Positions 52,943 to 62,633 of a DNA stretch of 64,000 bases are shown here, one piece after another (within the stretch, counting starts at the first letter, position 1; each line of letters begins with the position of its first letter). The position numbers and the translations under genes were made by a program. Below the pieces are notes generated by a model. That model saw only the letters and a list, made by a program, of their open reading frames with translations. It was not told the DNA's origin and ran no database searches. The DNA is taken from positions 992,001-1,056,000 of the forward strand of contig NZ_CP054141.1 in assembly GCF_013284035.1 (NCBI RefSeq), in the 5' to 3' direction. The DNA comes from Flavobacterium sp. M31R6. Lineage in GTDB: Bacteria > Bacteroidota > Bacteroidia > Flavobacteriales > Flavobacteriaceae.

Positions 52943-53788
52943 ATGAAAAAGATGTGGTTTGTTATAGTACTCTTGGTTTTGTTGTTTTCATTTGATGGTT
53001 CACAGGCACAGATTTGGAAACAAGTTCAAAAAGCTGCGGAGCAAAAAGCGCTGAATAAAGCTTCGCAAAAAGCAAATGCTGCAACGGATAAGGCTTTAGA
53101 TGAGGGAGATAAAGCCATTGGGGAAAGTGTGGACCAAAATGTAAATAGGAATGAAGCGATTTTGGGTTACGGCAAAAATAAAGTGGATGCTTCTCAAATT
53201 CCAGATTCGTATACTTTTAGCTGGAAATACGTTATGGAAATTAAAGGTGCTGATGCTAAGGCGATGAATGCAGATTATTTTCTGGAACCCAATGTGTCTT
53301 ATTTTGGATTTAATGTGTCGCAGGGAAAAGGGCAAAACATGTTTATGGTTATGGATATGAAAAACAGACTAACGGTGACTTCTTTTGGAAATGGCAAGGA
53401 TAAAATGGCTTCGGCTTCCAAAATGCCTGATTATTCGGAAATGACAAAGAAAGAGAGTGAGAAATCTAAATTCACTTATAAAACATTGCCAAATAAAATA
53501 TTTTTAGGTTACAACTGCAAAGGGATTCAGGCCACAAATGACGAATATGATATCATTTTTTATTTTACAAATGAAGCCAAAGTGAGTTTTGGTGATATGT
53601 TTAAAAATCAAAAAAATTGGAAAATGCCAGATGCTTTAGCCGGTTATCTCAAGCCCAATGAAAAAACATTGTTAATGGATATGAGTATGAAAGATTTGAA
53701 AAACAAGGAAAAAGTGACGACTATGAAATGCGTTAGTTTGGAGAAAAACGCTTATGTGTTCAATAAAGCAGATTATAAATTTATGTAA
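52943..53788 (+). CDS. DUF4412 exported protein
   Basis: From ATG 52943 the protein has 281 residues. The signal peptide ends at SFDGSQAQ. A charged helical stretch (KAAEQKALNKASQKANAATD) follows. The DUF4412 domain (about 85-280) has SYTFSWKYVMEIKG, MVMDMKNRLTVTSF and FLGYNCKGIQATND. Function is unknown; family members are periplasmic or outer-membrane-facing in Bacteroidota. The open frame runs on to 52916, but the signal peptide and promoter box favour 52943. Confidence 0.82.
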   Translation: MKKMWFVIVLLVLLFSFDGSQAQIWKQVQKAAEQKALNKASQKANAATDKALDEGDKAIGESVDQNVNRNEAILGYGKNKVDASQIPDSYTFSWKYVMEIKGADAKAMNADYFLEPNVSYFGFNVSQGKGQNMFMVMDMKNRLTVTSFGNGKDKMASASKMPDYSEMTKKESEKSKFTYKTLPNKIFLGYNCKGIQATNDEYDIIFYFTNEAKVSFGDMFKNQKNWKMPDALAGYLKPNEKTLLMDMSMKDLKNKEKVTTMKCVSLEKNAYVFNKADYKFM

Positions 53789-53870
53789 GTAAAATAGTTG
53801 CAATGTGTTAATTTGTCTGATTTGGGAGTTTATGTTTGTTAGTGGGTTTTTTATTTCTTGAATCTTTGGT

Positions 53871-53878
53871 TACCTTTG
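53871..53878 (+). promoter_or_regulatory. -7 promoter element for the DUF3109 gene
   Basis: TACCTTTG ends 5 bp before the ATG at 53883. If used, the message would start in or right at the start codon, i.e. be leaderless. No -33 match at a normal distance. Confidence 0.4.
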
Positions 53879-53882
53879 CAAA

Positions 53883-54455
53883 ATGTTTCAACTAGGAAAA
53901 ACCATCGTCTCGGAGGATATACTCGAAAAAGAATTTGTTTGTAATTTGTCAGCTTGCAAAGGAGCCTGTTGCGTCGATGGCGATGCAGGAGCACCATTGA
54001 GTTTGGCAGAAACAAAAATATTGGAAGAAATATATCCAAAAGTAAAACCATTTTTAAGAAAACAAGGAATTGAGGCTATAGAAGCCCAAGGGACTTGGGT
54101 TAATGGTGTTGATGGGGATCTTGAAACTCCGCTAATTGATAATAAAGATTGTGCCTACGTTATTTTTGACGGAAAAACTGCTCTTTGTGGAATTGAGCAA
54201 GCCTATAATCAAGGTATAATAGACTGGAAAAAACCTGTTTCCTGTCATTTATACCCAATACGAGTTAAAGATTTCACCGAGTTTGCAGCTGTCAATTATG
54301 ACAAATGGGATATTTGTGATGCAGCCTGTTCTTTAGGGCAAGAACTCGAAGTTCCTGTATACAAATTTGTCAAGGAAGCCCTTATTCGTCGCTTTGGTGA
54401 AGATTGGTATTTGGAACTTGAAAAAGTTGCCGAAGACTTAAAAAAAGGTTTGTAA
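53883..54455 (+). CDS. DUF3109 cysteine-rich protein
   Basis: A 190-residue cytoplasmic protein rich in cysteines: Cys20, 25, 29 and 30 in [19 protein letters not shown], then [23 protein letters not shown] and CDAACSLG. The pattern matches DUF3109 and is related to the YkgJ-type zinc or iron-binding cysteine clusters. The C-terminal end has [18 protein letters not shown] metal cluster is likely, but its nature and function are unknown. It is alone; the spacer to nrdB (54456-54714) shows no gene. Confidence 0.88.
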   Translation: MFQLGKTIVSEDILEKEFVCNLSACKGACCVDGDAGAPLSLAETKILEEIYPKVKPFLRKQGIEAIEAQGTWVNGVDGDLETPLIDNKDCAYVIFDGKTALCGIEQAYNQGIIDWKKPVSCHLYPIRVKDFTEFAAVNYDKWDICDAACSLGQELEVPVYKFVKEALIRRFGEDWYLELEKVAEDLKKGL

Positions 54456-54714
54456 AATCTAAAGCTAATTTCTATTTCTTATCTTTTAAAATTCCTATAT
54501 TTTACGGGAGTTTATCTCTTTTAGTTATAATTAAAATATTGTTAATCAGTATGTTAATTATTTAGCAATTAAATAAGGGTTTTTTCTTATTTGTTAAAAA
54601 CTATGAGGTATTGTGAATAAGTTTGGCTTTTAATAACAACATTAATTCACAATCTTTGTAATTCAAATTTCGCATCTATTTTCAGTATAAAAATCAAAAT
54701 AAACAAAAAGTCAA

Positions 54715-55692
54715 ATGTCTCAAATTGAACCAATTTTACAAGAAAACAAAAATCGTTTCGTGATTTTTCCAATTAAACATCATGATATTTGGGAAAGATA
54801 TAAAATGATGGAGGCTAGTTTCTGGACTGCTGAAGAAATTGATTTGTCACAAGATTTAAATGACTGGAATAATAAGCTAAATGATGACGAACGCTACTTT
54901 ATAAAACACATTCTTGCTTTTTTTGCAGCGTCGGATGGAATTGTCAATGAAAATCTAGCGGAGAATTTTGTTAATGAAGTACAATATGCTGAAGCTAAAT
55001 TTTTCTATGGTTTTCAAATTATGATGGAGAATATTCACAGCGAAACGTATTCGCTTTTGATTGATACTTATGTAAAAGACGAAAACGAAAAATCTGAATT
55101 ATTCAATGCGTTGGATGTTTTTCCAGCAATTAGAAAAAAAGCAGACTGGGCTTTGAAATGGATAGAATCTGATTCTTTTGCCGAAAGGCTAATCGCTTTT
55201 GCAGCGGTAGAAGGGATTTTCTTTTCAGGAGCATTTTGTTCTATTTATTGGTTAAAAAAACGTGGATTGATGCCGGGCTTAACTTTTTCTAATGAGCTAA
55301 TTTCTCGTGATGAAGGAGTTCACTGTGATTTTGCGGTGCATTTACACAATCATCATTTAATTAATAAAGTGCCAAAAGAAAGAATAAGAAGCATTATCGT
55401 TGATGCTTTGAATATCGAAAGAGAATTCATTACCGAATCGCTTCCAGTAAGTTTGATTGGGATGAATGCAGGTTTAATGACTCAATACTTAGAATTTGTT
55501 GCCGATAGATTATTGGTAGAATTGGGTTGTGACAGAGAATACAATGTTGCCAATCCGTTTGATTTCATGGATATGATTTCACTTCAAGGAAAAACTAATT
55601 TCTTTGAGAAAAAAGTTGCAGAATATCAAAAATCTGGGGTTAAAGTTACCGAAGGTGATTCCCAAAAAATTAGCTTCGACGCCGATTTTTAG
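54715..55692 (+). CDS. nrdB: Ribonucleotide reductase class Ia small subunit
   Basis: Houses the di-iron tyrosyl radical cofactor of the aerobic reductase. Of 325 residues, the metal site is seen as Asp74 in ASDGIVNEN, Glu105 and His108 in ENIHSETY, with the radical Tyr112. The segments [21 protein letters not shown] and [12 protein letters not shown] are closer to eukaryotic R2 than to E. coli NrdB. It is 284 bp ahead of nrdA, and the spacer contains a perfect hairpin. Unusually, the small subunit precedes the large one. Confidence 0.96.
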   Translation: MSQIEPILQENKNRFVIFPIKHHDIWERYKMMEASFWTAEEIDLSQDLNDWNNKLNDDERYFIKHILAFFAASDGIVNENLAENFVNEVQYAEAKFFYGFQIMMENIHSETYSLLIDTYVKDENEKSELFNALDVFPAIRKKADWALKWIESDSFAERLIAFAAVEGIFFSGAFCSIYWLKKRGLMPGLTFSNELISRDEGVHCDFAVHLHNHHLINKVPKERIRSIIVDALNIEREFITESLPVSLIGMNAGLMTQYLEFVADRLLVELGCDREYNVANPFDFMDMISLQGKTNFFEKKVAEYQKSGVKVTEGDSQKISFDADF

Positions 55693-55845
55693 AATACAGT
55701 TTTGATTTTTCAAATGTTTCCTATAGCTTTTGAAAGCGCTAAAAAAAAAATAAAAGAAAAAATAATAATTAAGTAGTTTTTTAAGATCCCCAAATCTAAA
55801 AGCTAAGTTAATTCAGCCCGATTAATTTTGGGTCAAATGACGGCG

Positions 55846-55879
55846 TTTTGTTTCATCTCATTTATGCGATGAAACAAAA
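55846..55879. repeat. Perfect 12-bp inverted repeat in the nrdB-nrdA spacer
   Basis: TTTTGTTTCATC (55846-55857) and GATGAAACAAAA (55868-55879) flank a 10-nt loop. No T-run follows on plus, so it looks like a regulatory or stabilising RNA hairpin, or an operator, rather than a terminator. No NrdR-box-like sequence was noticed near it. Confidence 0.7.
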
Positions 55880-55976
55880 TATCGAAATGGTTTATGGATT
55901 GACCGTGAGTAAAAAATGATTTATGAATTCCTGCTATTCGTAAGTCACAATTCATTAATTAAAAATTGATAAAAGT

Positions 55977-58358
55977 ATGTATGTAGTAAAAAGAGACGGC
56001 CACAAAGAACCTGTAATGTTTGATAAAATTACAGAGAGAATTAAAAAATTATGTTACGGCTTGAACGAATTGGTTGATCCAGTTAAAGTTGCTATGCGAG
56101 TTATCGAAGGTTTGTATGATGGGGTTTCTACATCTGAACTTGATAACCTAGCTGCCGAAACCGCTGCGTCAATGACCATTGCTCATCCAGATTATGCACA
56201 ATTGGCTGCTCGTATCGCTATTTCAAATCTACATTCAAATACCAAAAAATCATTCTCGGAAACGATGAATGAAATGTTTCATTACATCAATCCTAGAACC
56301 AATCAAGAATCACCTTTATTAGCCGAAGAAGTTCATAAAGTGATTATGGAAAACGCTGAATTTCTAGATTCACATATTATATACAACAGAGATTTTAATT
56401 ACGATTATTTTGGTTTTAAAACACTGGAACGTTCGTATTTATTGAAAATAAACGGAAAAATTGTAGAACGTCCGCAACATATGTTGATGCGTGTTTCTGT
56501 TGGTATTCACCTGGACGATTTGAAATCGGTGATGGAGACTTATGACTTAATGTCTAAAAAATTCTTTACCCATGCAACACCAACTTTGTTTAACGCGGGT
56601 ACTCCAAAACCTCAAATGTCTTCTTGTTTCCTTTTGGCAATGCAAGACGACAGTATTGATGGTATCTACGATACTTTAAAACAAACTGCAAAAATTTCAC
56701 AATCAGCGGGAGGAGTTGGACTTTCTATCCATAATGTTCGTGCAACAGGTTCTTACATTCGTGGCACAAACGGTACTTCAAACGGAATTGTACCAATGTT
56801 GAGAGTGTTTAATGATACCGCTCGTTATGTAGATCAAGGTGGTGGAAAAAGAAAAGGAAGTTTTGCTATCTATATCGAAACTTGGCATGCTGATATTTTT
56901 GATTTCTTAGACTTGAAAAAGAATACAGGTAAAGAAGAAATGCGCGCAAGAGATTTATTCTTCGCGATGTGGACTTCAGATTTGTTCATGAAACGTGTAC
57001 AGGAAGATGCTACTTGGACTTTGATGTGTCCTAACGAATGTCCAGGTTTGTATGATGTGTATGGAGAAGAATTTGAAGCTTTATATACCGATTACGAATT
57101 TAGAGGAAAAGGTAGAAAAACCATCAAAGCACGTGAGTTATGGGAGAAAATTCTTGAATCACAAATCGAGACCGGAACTCCTTATATGTTGTATAAAGAT
57201 GCTGCCAATAGAAAATCAAATCAAAAAAATCTAGGTACTATTCGTTCGTCGAATTTGTGTACTGAGATTATGGAATTCACGTCAAGTGATGAGGTGGCTG
57301 TTTGTAATTTAGCTTCTATTTCTTTGCCAATGTTTGTAGAGAATGGAGCTTTCAACCACAAATTATTGTACGATGTGACCAAGCGTGTAACTCGTAACTT
57401 GAACAGAGTAATCGACAGAAATTACTATCCTGTAAAAGAAGCTGAAAACTCCAATATGCGTCACAGGCCAATTGGTCTTGGTGTACAAGGACTTGCCGAT
57501 GCTTTTATCATGTTGCGTTTGCCTTTTACATCTGATGAAGCCAAAAAATTAAACCAAGAAATATTCGAAACCCTTTACTTTGCAGCTTGTACTGCCTCTA
57601 TGGAAATGGCAATCGAAGAAGGTCCGTATTCTACTTTCAAAGGGTCTCCAATGTCAAACGGAGAATTCCAACACAATTTGTGGGGAATGAAAGACGAAGA
57701 ACTATCAGGAAGATGGGACTGGGCTTCGCTTAGAAAAGAAGTAGTGAAAAATGGAGTTCGTAACTCTTTATTGGTTGCGCCAATGCCAACGGCTTCGACT
57801 TCTCAAATTTTGGGTAACAACGAAGCATTCGAACCATATACTTCGAATATTTATACAAGACGTGTATTGTCTGGTGAATTTATTGTGGTGAACAAACATT
57901 TATTGCACGATTTAGTGAAATTAGGATTGTGGAATGACAATTTGAAACAAGAAATCATGCGTCATAACGGATCGGTTCAAAATATTGATATAATTCCTCA
58001 AGACTTGAAAGAATTGTATAAAACCGTTTGGGAAATGTCTATGAAAGACATTATCGATATGTCTCGGCAAAGAGGTTATTTTGTGGATCAGTCACAATCA
58101 TTGAACTTGTTTATGCAAGATGCCAATTATTCTAAATTGACTTCAATGCACTTCTACGCTTGGCAATCAGGTTTGAAAACAGGAATGTATTATTTGAGAA
58201 CCAAAGCTGCCGTTGATGCAATCAAGTTTACACTGAACAACGATAAAAAACAAGAAGAAATTCCGGTGACAGAAGCTATTGATGTTGAAGATTTCAAAGC
58301 GATGTTGCTAAAAGCACAAGCCGCAGATCCTGAAGATTGCGAAATGTGTGGATCGTAA
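55977..58358 (+). CDS. nrdA: Ribonucleotide reductase class Ia large subunit
   Basis: Catalytic subunit that reduces NDPs to dNDPs. It has 793 residues. An N-terminal ATP-cone (about 1-90, [16 protein letters not shown]) would give dATP feedback control. Cys217 in QMSSCFLL and the NxCxE site in [11 protein letters not shown] provide the active site, with a second Cys in [10 protein letters not shown]. The C-terminus ends EDCEMCGS, the redox-active pair re-reduced by thioredoxin. The sequence resembles eukaryotic R1 more than E. coli NrdA. Confidence 0.97.
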   Translation: MYVVKRDGHKEPVMFDKITERIKKLCYGLNELVDPVKVAMRVIEGLYDGVSTSELDNLAAETAASMTIAHPDYAQLAARIAISNLHSNTKKSFSETMNEMFHYINPRTNQESPLLAEEVHKVIMENAEFLDSHIIYNRDFNYDYFGFKTLERSYLLKINGKIVERPQHMLMRVSVGIHLDDLKSVMETYDLMSKKFFTHATPTLFNAGTPKPQMSSCFLLAMQDDSIDGIYDTLKQTAKISQSAGGVGLSIHNVRATGSYIRGTNGTSNGIVPMLRVFNDTARYVDQGGGKRKGSFAIYIETWHADIFDFLDLKKNTGKEEMRARDLFFAMWTSDLFMKRVQEDATWTLMCPNECPGLYDVYGEEFEALYTDYEFRGKGRKTIKARELWEKILESQIETGTPYMLYKDAANRKSNQKNLGTIRSSNLCTEIMEFTSSDEVAVCNLASISLPMFVENGAFNHKLLYDVTKRVTRNLNRVIDRNYYPVKEAENSNMRHRPIGLGVQGLADAFIMLRLPFTSDEAKKLNQEIFETLYFAACTASMEMAIEEGPYSTFKGSPMSNGEFQHNLWGMKDEELSGRWDWASLRKEVVKNGVRNSLLVAPMPTASTSQILGNNEAFEPYTSNIYTRRVLSGEFIVVNKHLLHDLVKLGLWNDNLKQEIMRHNGSVQNIDIIPQDLKELYKTVWEMSMKDIIDMSRQRGYFVDQSQSLNLFMQDANYSKLTSMHFYAWQSGLKTGMYYLRTKAAVDAIKFTLNNDKKQEEIPVTEAIDVEDFKAMLLKAQAADPEDCEMCGS

Positions 58359-58387
58359 TCAATAGATTAAAGAACAAAGAATAAAGA

Positions 58388-58422
58388 GAAACAGCTGTCG
58401 ATTATGATGGCTGTTTTTTTTT
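58388..58422 (+). terminator. Terminator after nrdA
   Basis: AAACAGC pairs with GCTGTTT, extended by TGTC/GATG with wobbles, followed by a run of about ten T. Confidence 0.8.
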
Positions 58423-58533
58423 AGGAGCTAATCCCGCTTTCCGTTGCAATCTTTTTATTTTTAAAGAAAAAATAAAAAGGATTTCCACTTCAATCGGGGC
58501 TAAAACACATTCGTTTTCACAATTTAATTTGTC

Positions 58534-58541
58534 TAAATTTG
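58534..58541 (+). promoter_or_regulatory. -7 promoter element for the AAA ATPase gene
   Basis: TAAATTTG, a perfect TAnnTTTG, about 40 bp before the TTG start at 58582. No strong -33 match. Confidence 0.4.
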
Positions 58542-58581
58542 TGAAATTGATTTAAAGATATTATTTAAAAATCCAATTCCC

Positions 58582-59286
58582 TTGAGTTTATTATATTTCA
58601 CAGACCGAAGCATTGTTCATCTCGAAGATGTAGTGTTTAACGAAGCCGTTTCCGAGCAAATCAATCAGTTCTTGAAGGAATATCAGTTTCGTGCCGTTTT
58701 GGAGCAATACGAGTTGCCTGTTGTGAATAAAATATTGCTACACGGCAAAACAGGCTGTGGCAAAACCATGACTGCAAAAGCGATTGCAAGAAAACTGGAC
58801 AAAAAGCTAATCATTGTCAATCTCTCTCGAATTGTTTCTTCCAAATTGGGGGAAACCTCCAAGAATATTGAAGGATTATTCAAAGAAGTGCAATACGAAA
58901 GTTCGGTTTTATTCTTCGATGAATTTGATTCTTTGGGTCAAATCCGGGATTATGACAACAAAGACAGTACGGAGATGAAACGGGTAGTGAACTCGATTAT
59001 TCAATTGATAGATAATTTCCCCAATCGATCAGTCTTAATTGCCGCCACCAATCAAATCCAGATGATAGATGAGGCTTTGGTGCGTCGTTTCGAAATGCAA
59101 CTGGAATTTACGGCTCCTTCCAAGGAAGTTTTAGATAACTATTACACAAAGTTGCTGGCCAAATATCCTGTAGAATTTCAAGATGTAAGCCGTATTTATG
59201 ATATTACTTTTGCGGAAGCAAAAAATCATTTACTCAAAGAAGTGAAAAACAATATCATTCAGGCAGAGATTAATAAACAAAAGTAA
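58582..59286 (+). CDS. Single-domain AAA+ ATPase with TTG start
   Basis: A 234-residue AAA+ protein. Walker A is HGKTGCGKTMT (about residues 54-64), Walker B is LFFDEFDSLG (110-119), sensor 1 lies in IAATNQ, and an arginine-finger region in EALVRRFEMQLEF. The N-terminal 45 residues are only partly helical, with no other domain. It resembles FtsH- or katanin-like AAA modules cut down to the ATPase core. No protease domain or partner gene is adjacent. The start codon is TTG; the next in-frame Met is well inside the ATPase core. Confidence 0.82.
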   Translation: MSLLYFTDRSIVHLEDVVFNEAVSEQINQFLKEYQFRAVLEQYELPVVNKILLHGKTGCGKTMTAKAIARKLDKKLIIVNLSRIVSSKLGETSKNIEGLFKEVQYESSVLFFDEFDSLGQIRDYDNKDSTEMKRVVNSIIQLIDNFPNRSVLIAATNQIQMIDEALVRRFEMQLEFTAPSKEVLDNYYTKLLAKYPVEFQDVSRIYDITFAEAKNHLLKEVKNNIIQAEINKQK

Positions 59287-59377
59287 AAGGGTTTAACTAA
59301 GTAAACCTTAGTTTCTTGATGTGCAAAACACATTGTAATTGGTAGTTTTCTAGTCAATAATTGTGGAAATAATTCAT

Positions 59378-59385
59378 TATATTTG
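59378..59385 (+). promoter_or_regulatory. -7 promoter element for the RDD gene
   Basis: TATATTTG, a perfect TAnnTTTG, about 50 bp before ATG 59436. A TTG lies 14 nt upstream, closer than the usual 19-23. Confidence 0.4.
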
Positions 59386-59435
59386 AGTTAGTTATTGTTT
59401 TTGGCATATTTTTTTAGATAAATAAAAAAGAAACT

Positions 59436-59915
59436 ATGGAACATAAAAAATTTACAATTACCGATGATTTATTGGCTTCACAAGGACAGCGTTTGGCGAA
59501 TTTGATTATTGATTTAGTGGTGCAATATATTATTTGGATCAGTATTGGGGAAACTATAGCCATATTAGCAGATGTTGCTAGTGGTTCTGTTCTTAAGACT
59601 TGGATTAGTAGTATGGGAATAGTAGAAAAAGGGATTACTTTTGCCGTTATTGCTGGTTTTTACTATTATTTGACTGAATTGTATTTCTCTCGTTCAATGG
59701 CTAAATTTTTGACCAAAACCTATATAATCATGAAAGATGGTTCCAAACCAAATTATAAAAGCATCTTGAAACGTACACTTTGTAGATTTATTCCGTTTGA
59801 AATTTTTTCTTTTTTAGGTGGTACAGCGGGAGGATGGCACGATTCTATGTCAGAAACCTATGTGGTTAAAAAGCATGAATTTGAAAAACAAAAGAAAATT
59901 ATTATTTTGCCTTAA
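59436..59915 (+). CDS. RDD-family membrane protein
   Basis: A 159-residue membrane protein with three hydrophobic helices (about 22-48, 67-88 and 105-130). The RDD-type Arg and Asp residues are in SQGQRLANLIIDLVVQYI (residues about 14-31). RDD proteins are of unknown role; some affect transport of compatible solutes or cations. It is a single gene, followed by a spacer (59916-60161) with the dGTPase promoter. Confidence 0.87.
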   Translation: MEHKKFTITDDLLASQGQRLANLIIDLVVQYIIWISIGETIAILADVASGSVLKTWISSMGIVEKGITFAVIAGFYYYLTELYFSRSMAKFLTKTYIIMKDGSKPNYKSILKRTLCRFIPFEIFSFLGGTAGGWHDSMSETYVVKKHEFEKQKKIIILP

Positions 59916-60103
59916 TGCTTTTATGACCTTTTAAATAGAATCTATAATAAAAAAATAATCCTGGTAAATAATCAAATTTACTGGGATTTTTATTTTTTAA
60001 GTAGTTGCGGTATTCTCAATGGCAATACTTATTTCTTTTGAGTCGGCAGCAATTTCAATTTATGTTTTTTATAGGTTCCATGTAATTTAATTACCAAATC
60101 ACT

Positions 60104-60138
60104 TTTGTTTTTAAAATCTATCTATTTCTCTATCTTTG
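60104..60138 (+). promoter_or_regulatory. Promoter for dGTPase
   Basis: TTTG at 60104-60107 and TATCTTTG at 60131-60138, spacing 23 nt, within the range for Bacteroidota promoters. It supports the ATG at 60162 and excludes the longer open frame from 60105, which would begin inside the promoter. Confidence 0.55.
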
Positions 60139-60161
60139 AAAACAAATCCGAAAAATACATC

Positions 60162-61505
60162 ATGAACTGGGAACAATTATTATCACTAAAAAGACAAGGA
60201 GATACAGGTAAAAGATTAAGAATCGAACAGGACGAAACCCGTTTGGGCTTTGAAGTTGATTATGACCGAATCATATTCTCCTCTGCTTTTAGAAGTTTGC
60301 AGGACAAAACGCAAGTGATTCCGCTTTCCAAAACCGATTTTGTACACACTCGTTTAACGCACAGTCTCGAGGTTTCGGTTGTGGGACGTTCTTTGGGACG
60401 ATTGGTTGGTAAAAAAATATTGGAGAAATATCCGTATTTGCAGGAAGTTCACGGTTACCAAATGAATGATTTTGGAGCTATCGTGGCTGCAGCATCTTTG
60501 GCTCATGATATAGGAAATCCTCCTTTTGGACATTCGGGAGAAAAAGCCATTGGGGAATATTTTTCGATAGGAAATGGTTTGAAATACAAAGAGCAATTAA
60601 CAGCCAAAGAATGGCAAGATCTAATTGATTTTGAGGGAAATGCCAACGGATTTTCAGTTTTGAACAGTTCTCGTCCAGGTGTTGAAGGCGGAATCAGACT
60701 TTCCTATGCCACTCTTGGTGCTTTCATGAAATACCCAAAAGAGAGTTTGCCTAAAAAGCCAACTAAAAACATAGCTGATAAGAAATATGGTTTTTTTCAA
60801 ACCGATAAAGCTTTCTTTCAGGAAGTCGCTTCCGATATGGGAATGATTGCCAATAAAACAGGAAATGATATTGGTTTTGAAAGACATCCGCTTGCCTACC
60901 TTGTTGAAGCTGCCGATGATATTTGCTATACCATAATTGATTTTGAAGATGGAATCAATTTAGGCTTGGTTTCCGAAGATTTTGCTTTGGAATATTTAAT
61001 CAAATTGGTGAAAGACAGTATTGATACTTCAAAATACAAGACTTTAGAAACCAAAGAAGACCGAATCAGTTACTTGCGCGCGCTGGCTATAGGAAGTCTG
61101 ATTAATGATGCCGTGAAAGTATTCGTTCAAAATGAAGAGGCAATCATGCAAGGAAAATTTCCTTTTGCCTTAACTGACAAAAGCAAGTACAAAGCCCAAA
61201 TGGACGATATCATCAAAATTAGCGTCAAGAATATCTATCAAAGCCGTGAAGTAGTGGAAAAGGAGATTGTTGGCTACCAAATTATACAAACGCTTTTGGA
61301 TAAATTTGTAACGGCTTTCAATAATAAATTCGAAGGAAAAATGTCCAATTATGACAATCTTATCCTGAAAATGTTACCCGAAAAACACCATTTGGAAAAA
61401 GAAAATCTATATGAAAGATTGCTTCATATTTGTCATTTTGTTTCGATGCTGACAGATGGGAATGCCCTGTTGTTTTACAAAACAATAACGGCAGCAAAGA
61501 GTTAG
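60162..61505 (+). CDS. dgt: Deoxyguanosinetriphosphate triphosphohydrolase-like protein (HD domain)
   Basis: From ATG 60162 the protein has 447 residues. It is an HD-domain dNTPase: RLTHSLEVSVVGRSLG carries the first metal His and SLAHDIGNPPFGHSGE gives the HD pair. FSSAFRSLQDKTQV, at about 41-54, is the conserved opening. Such enzymes split dGTP to deoxyguanosine and triphosphate, lowering dNTP pools. It is near nrdAB and a dCMP deaminase, but in a separate transcript, closed by a strong terminator. Confidence 0.93.
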   Translation: MNWEQLLSLKRQGDTGKRLRIEQDETRLGFEVDYDRIIFSSAFRSLQDKTQVIPLSKTDFVHTRLTHSLEVSVVGRSLGRLVGKKILEKYPYLQEVHGYQMNDFGAIVAAASLAHDIGNPPFGHSGEKAIGEYFSIGNGLKYKEQLTAKEWQDLIDFEGNANGFSVLNSSRPGVEGGIRLSYATLGAFMKYPKESLPKKPTKNIADKKYGFFQTDKAFFQEVASDMGMIANKTGNDIGFERHPLAYLVEAADDICYTIIDFEDGINLGLVSEDFALEYLIKLVKDSIDTSKYKTLETKEDRISYLRALAIGSLINDAVKVFVQNEEAIMQGKFPFALTDKSKYKAQMDDIIKISVKNIYQSREVVEKEIVGYQIIQTLLDKFVTAFNNKFEGKMSNYDNLILKMLPEKHHLEKENLYERLLHICHFVSMLTDGNALLFYKTITAAKS

Positions 61506-61524
61506 TTGAAAAACGAATATAACG

Positions 61525-61570
61525 AAAACGCCCTCAAATAGTTGACTGTTTGAGGGCGTTTTTATTTTAT
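61525..61570. terminator. Bidirectional terminator between dgt and the DUF3078 gene
   Basis: A perfect 14-bp stem, AAAACGCCCTCAAA with TTTGAGGGCGTTTT, loop of about 10 nt, then TATTTTAT. Serves both converging genes. Confidence 0.88.
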
Positions 61571-61582
61571 TTAAGTATTGTT

Positions 61583-62593
61583 TTAAAAAACATATTCTAG
61601 ACCAATTCCCAATACTTGCTTTAGCTGTACTTTGGCACCTTCATTAATTTTTACGCCATTTTCTTCTTTAATGACGTCAATATCTTCGTCGTAAACCAAA
61701 TTGAAACCAACGTTTGCTTTTACGTATTCATTTACTTTTAAATCTGCGTAAGATTGCCAATCAACATCGATATTGCCGAAATTGTGTAGATAATCGGTGT
61801 ACAAAGACAAACGGTTTTTTATGATTATATTGGTAAAAACTTCTTTTTCAATATAAGAAGTTGCTAAGATACCAAGCTCTGTTTTGGAACGTTCTCCCTT
61901 GAAAATTAAATTTCCATCTACATCATAAACTGCTTTCTTGACACCATAGGCACCTGCATCGGCTAAATTTTGGTCAAGGACAAGTGTGCTTTTTAATGTT
62001 AGGGGAGATAAATAGAGGTTTAATTTTTCGGGTTTATAAATGTACTCTGATCCAATTCCTAAAAAGGTATATGCCGGAGCAAATGGTTTTGAAATAGGGT
62101 TTTTGGTATTTGGATAATTGTATCCATCGGTAAATTGGGTATTGAAGTTAAATTTAGCCGAATGATACCAATTTGATGATGTGTTTGTTCTATATCCATA
62201 TGTGGAGTTGATTTTAAAAACATCATCTGTTTTTCTGAGTTCAATTCCTTCTTGTTTGTTCATGCCATATCTGAAAATAAGTTCACTTGCCCAAACTTGA
62301 TTGTCGTCTTTGTAATCTCGTTTAAGATGCCCTCTTACCAGTCCTGTTATGGCACTGGTACCCCCAGCACTCCAGTTAACAAATGCAATTTCTGAAATGT
62401 CGATTCCCATAATGTTCTTGTTGGTCCAATATGAAACAGTATCCGGCTTTGATGTTATAATGGTTGTAAGAGCCTGATCAATCTTGTTTGCATTTATGGT
62501 GTCCGCTTTAGTGGTAATTATTTTAATTTGTGCGAAACTACATATTGAAAGTAGTAAAAATAAAACTAGAATAGGTTTGGTTACAAAGGTCAT
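61583..62593 (-). CDS. DUF3078 outer-membrane protein
   Basis: A 336-residue protein with a signal peptide (1-21, LSICSFAQ). It matches DUF3078: INWSAGG-like segment FVNWSAGGTSAITGLVRGH (about residues 72-90), then barrel-like alternation with WASELIFRYGMNKQ, and a C-terminal LGIGLEYVF ending in Phe. Predicted outer-membrane barrel, function unknown. It is 40 bp downstream of dxs on the same strand, so it may be read from the dxs transcript. Confidence 0.85.
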   Translation of the reverse strand: MTFVTKPILVLFLLLSICSFAQIKIITTKADTINANKIDQALTTIITSKPDTVSYWTNKNIMGIDISEIAFVNWSAGGTSAITGLVRGHLKRDYKDDNQVWASELIFRYGMNKQEGIELRKTDDVFKINSTYGYRTNTSSNWYHSAKFNFNTQFTDGYNYPNTKNPISKPFAPAYTFLGIGSEYIYKPEKLNLYLSPLTLKSTLVLDQNLADAGAYGVKKAVYDVDGNLIFKGERSKTELGILATSYIEKEVFTNIIIKNRLSLYTDYLHNFGNIDVDWQSYADLKVNEYVKANVGFNLVYDEDIDVIKEENGVKINEGAKVQLKQVLGIGLEYVF

Positions 62594-62633
62594 AGTAAGG
62601 CTGTGGTATTTTAAGGTTGCAAAGTAATTAATT

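Noticed and set aside
54456..54714. NrdR boxes or riboswitch upstream of nrdB
   Set aside because: No ACACWATATAT-like pair and no conserved riboswitch core could be recognised; the spacer is plain AT-rich DNA.
60105..60161. Upstream start of dgt
   Set aside because: It would begin inside the promoter (60104-60138), and the family starts at about NWEQLLSLKR.
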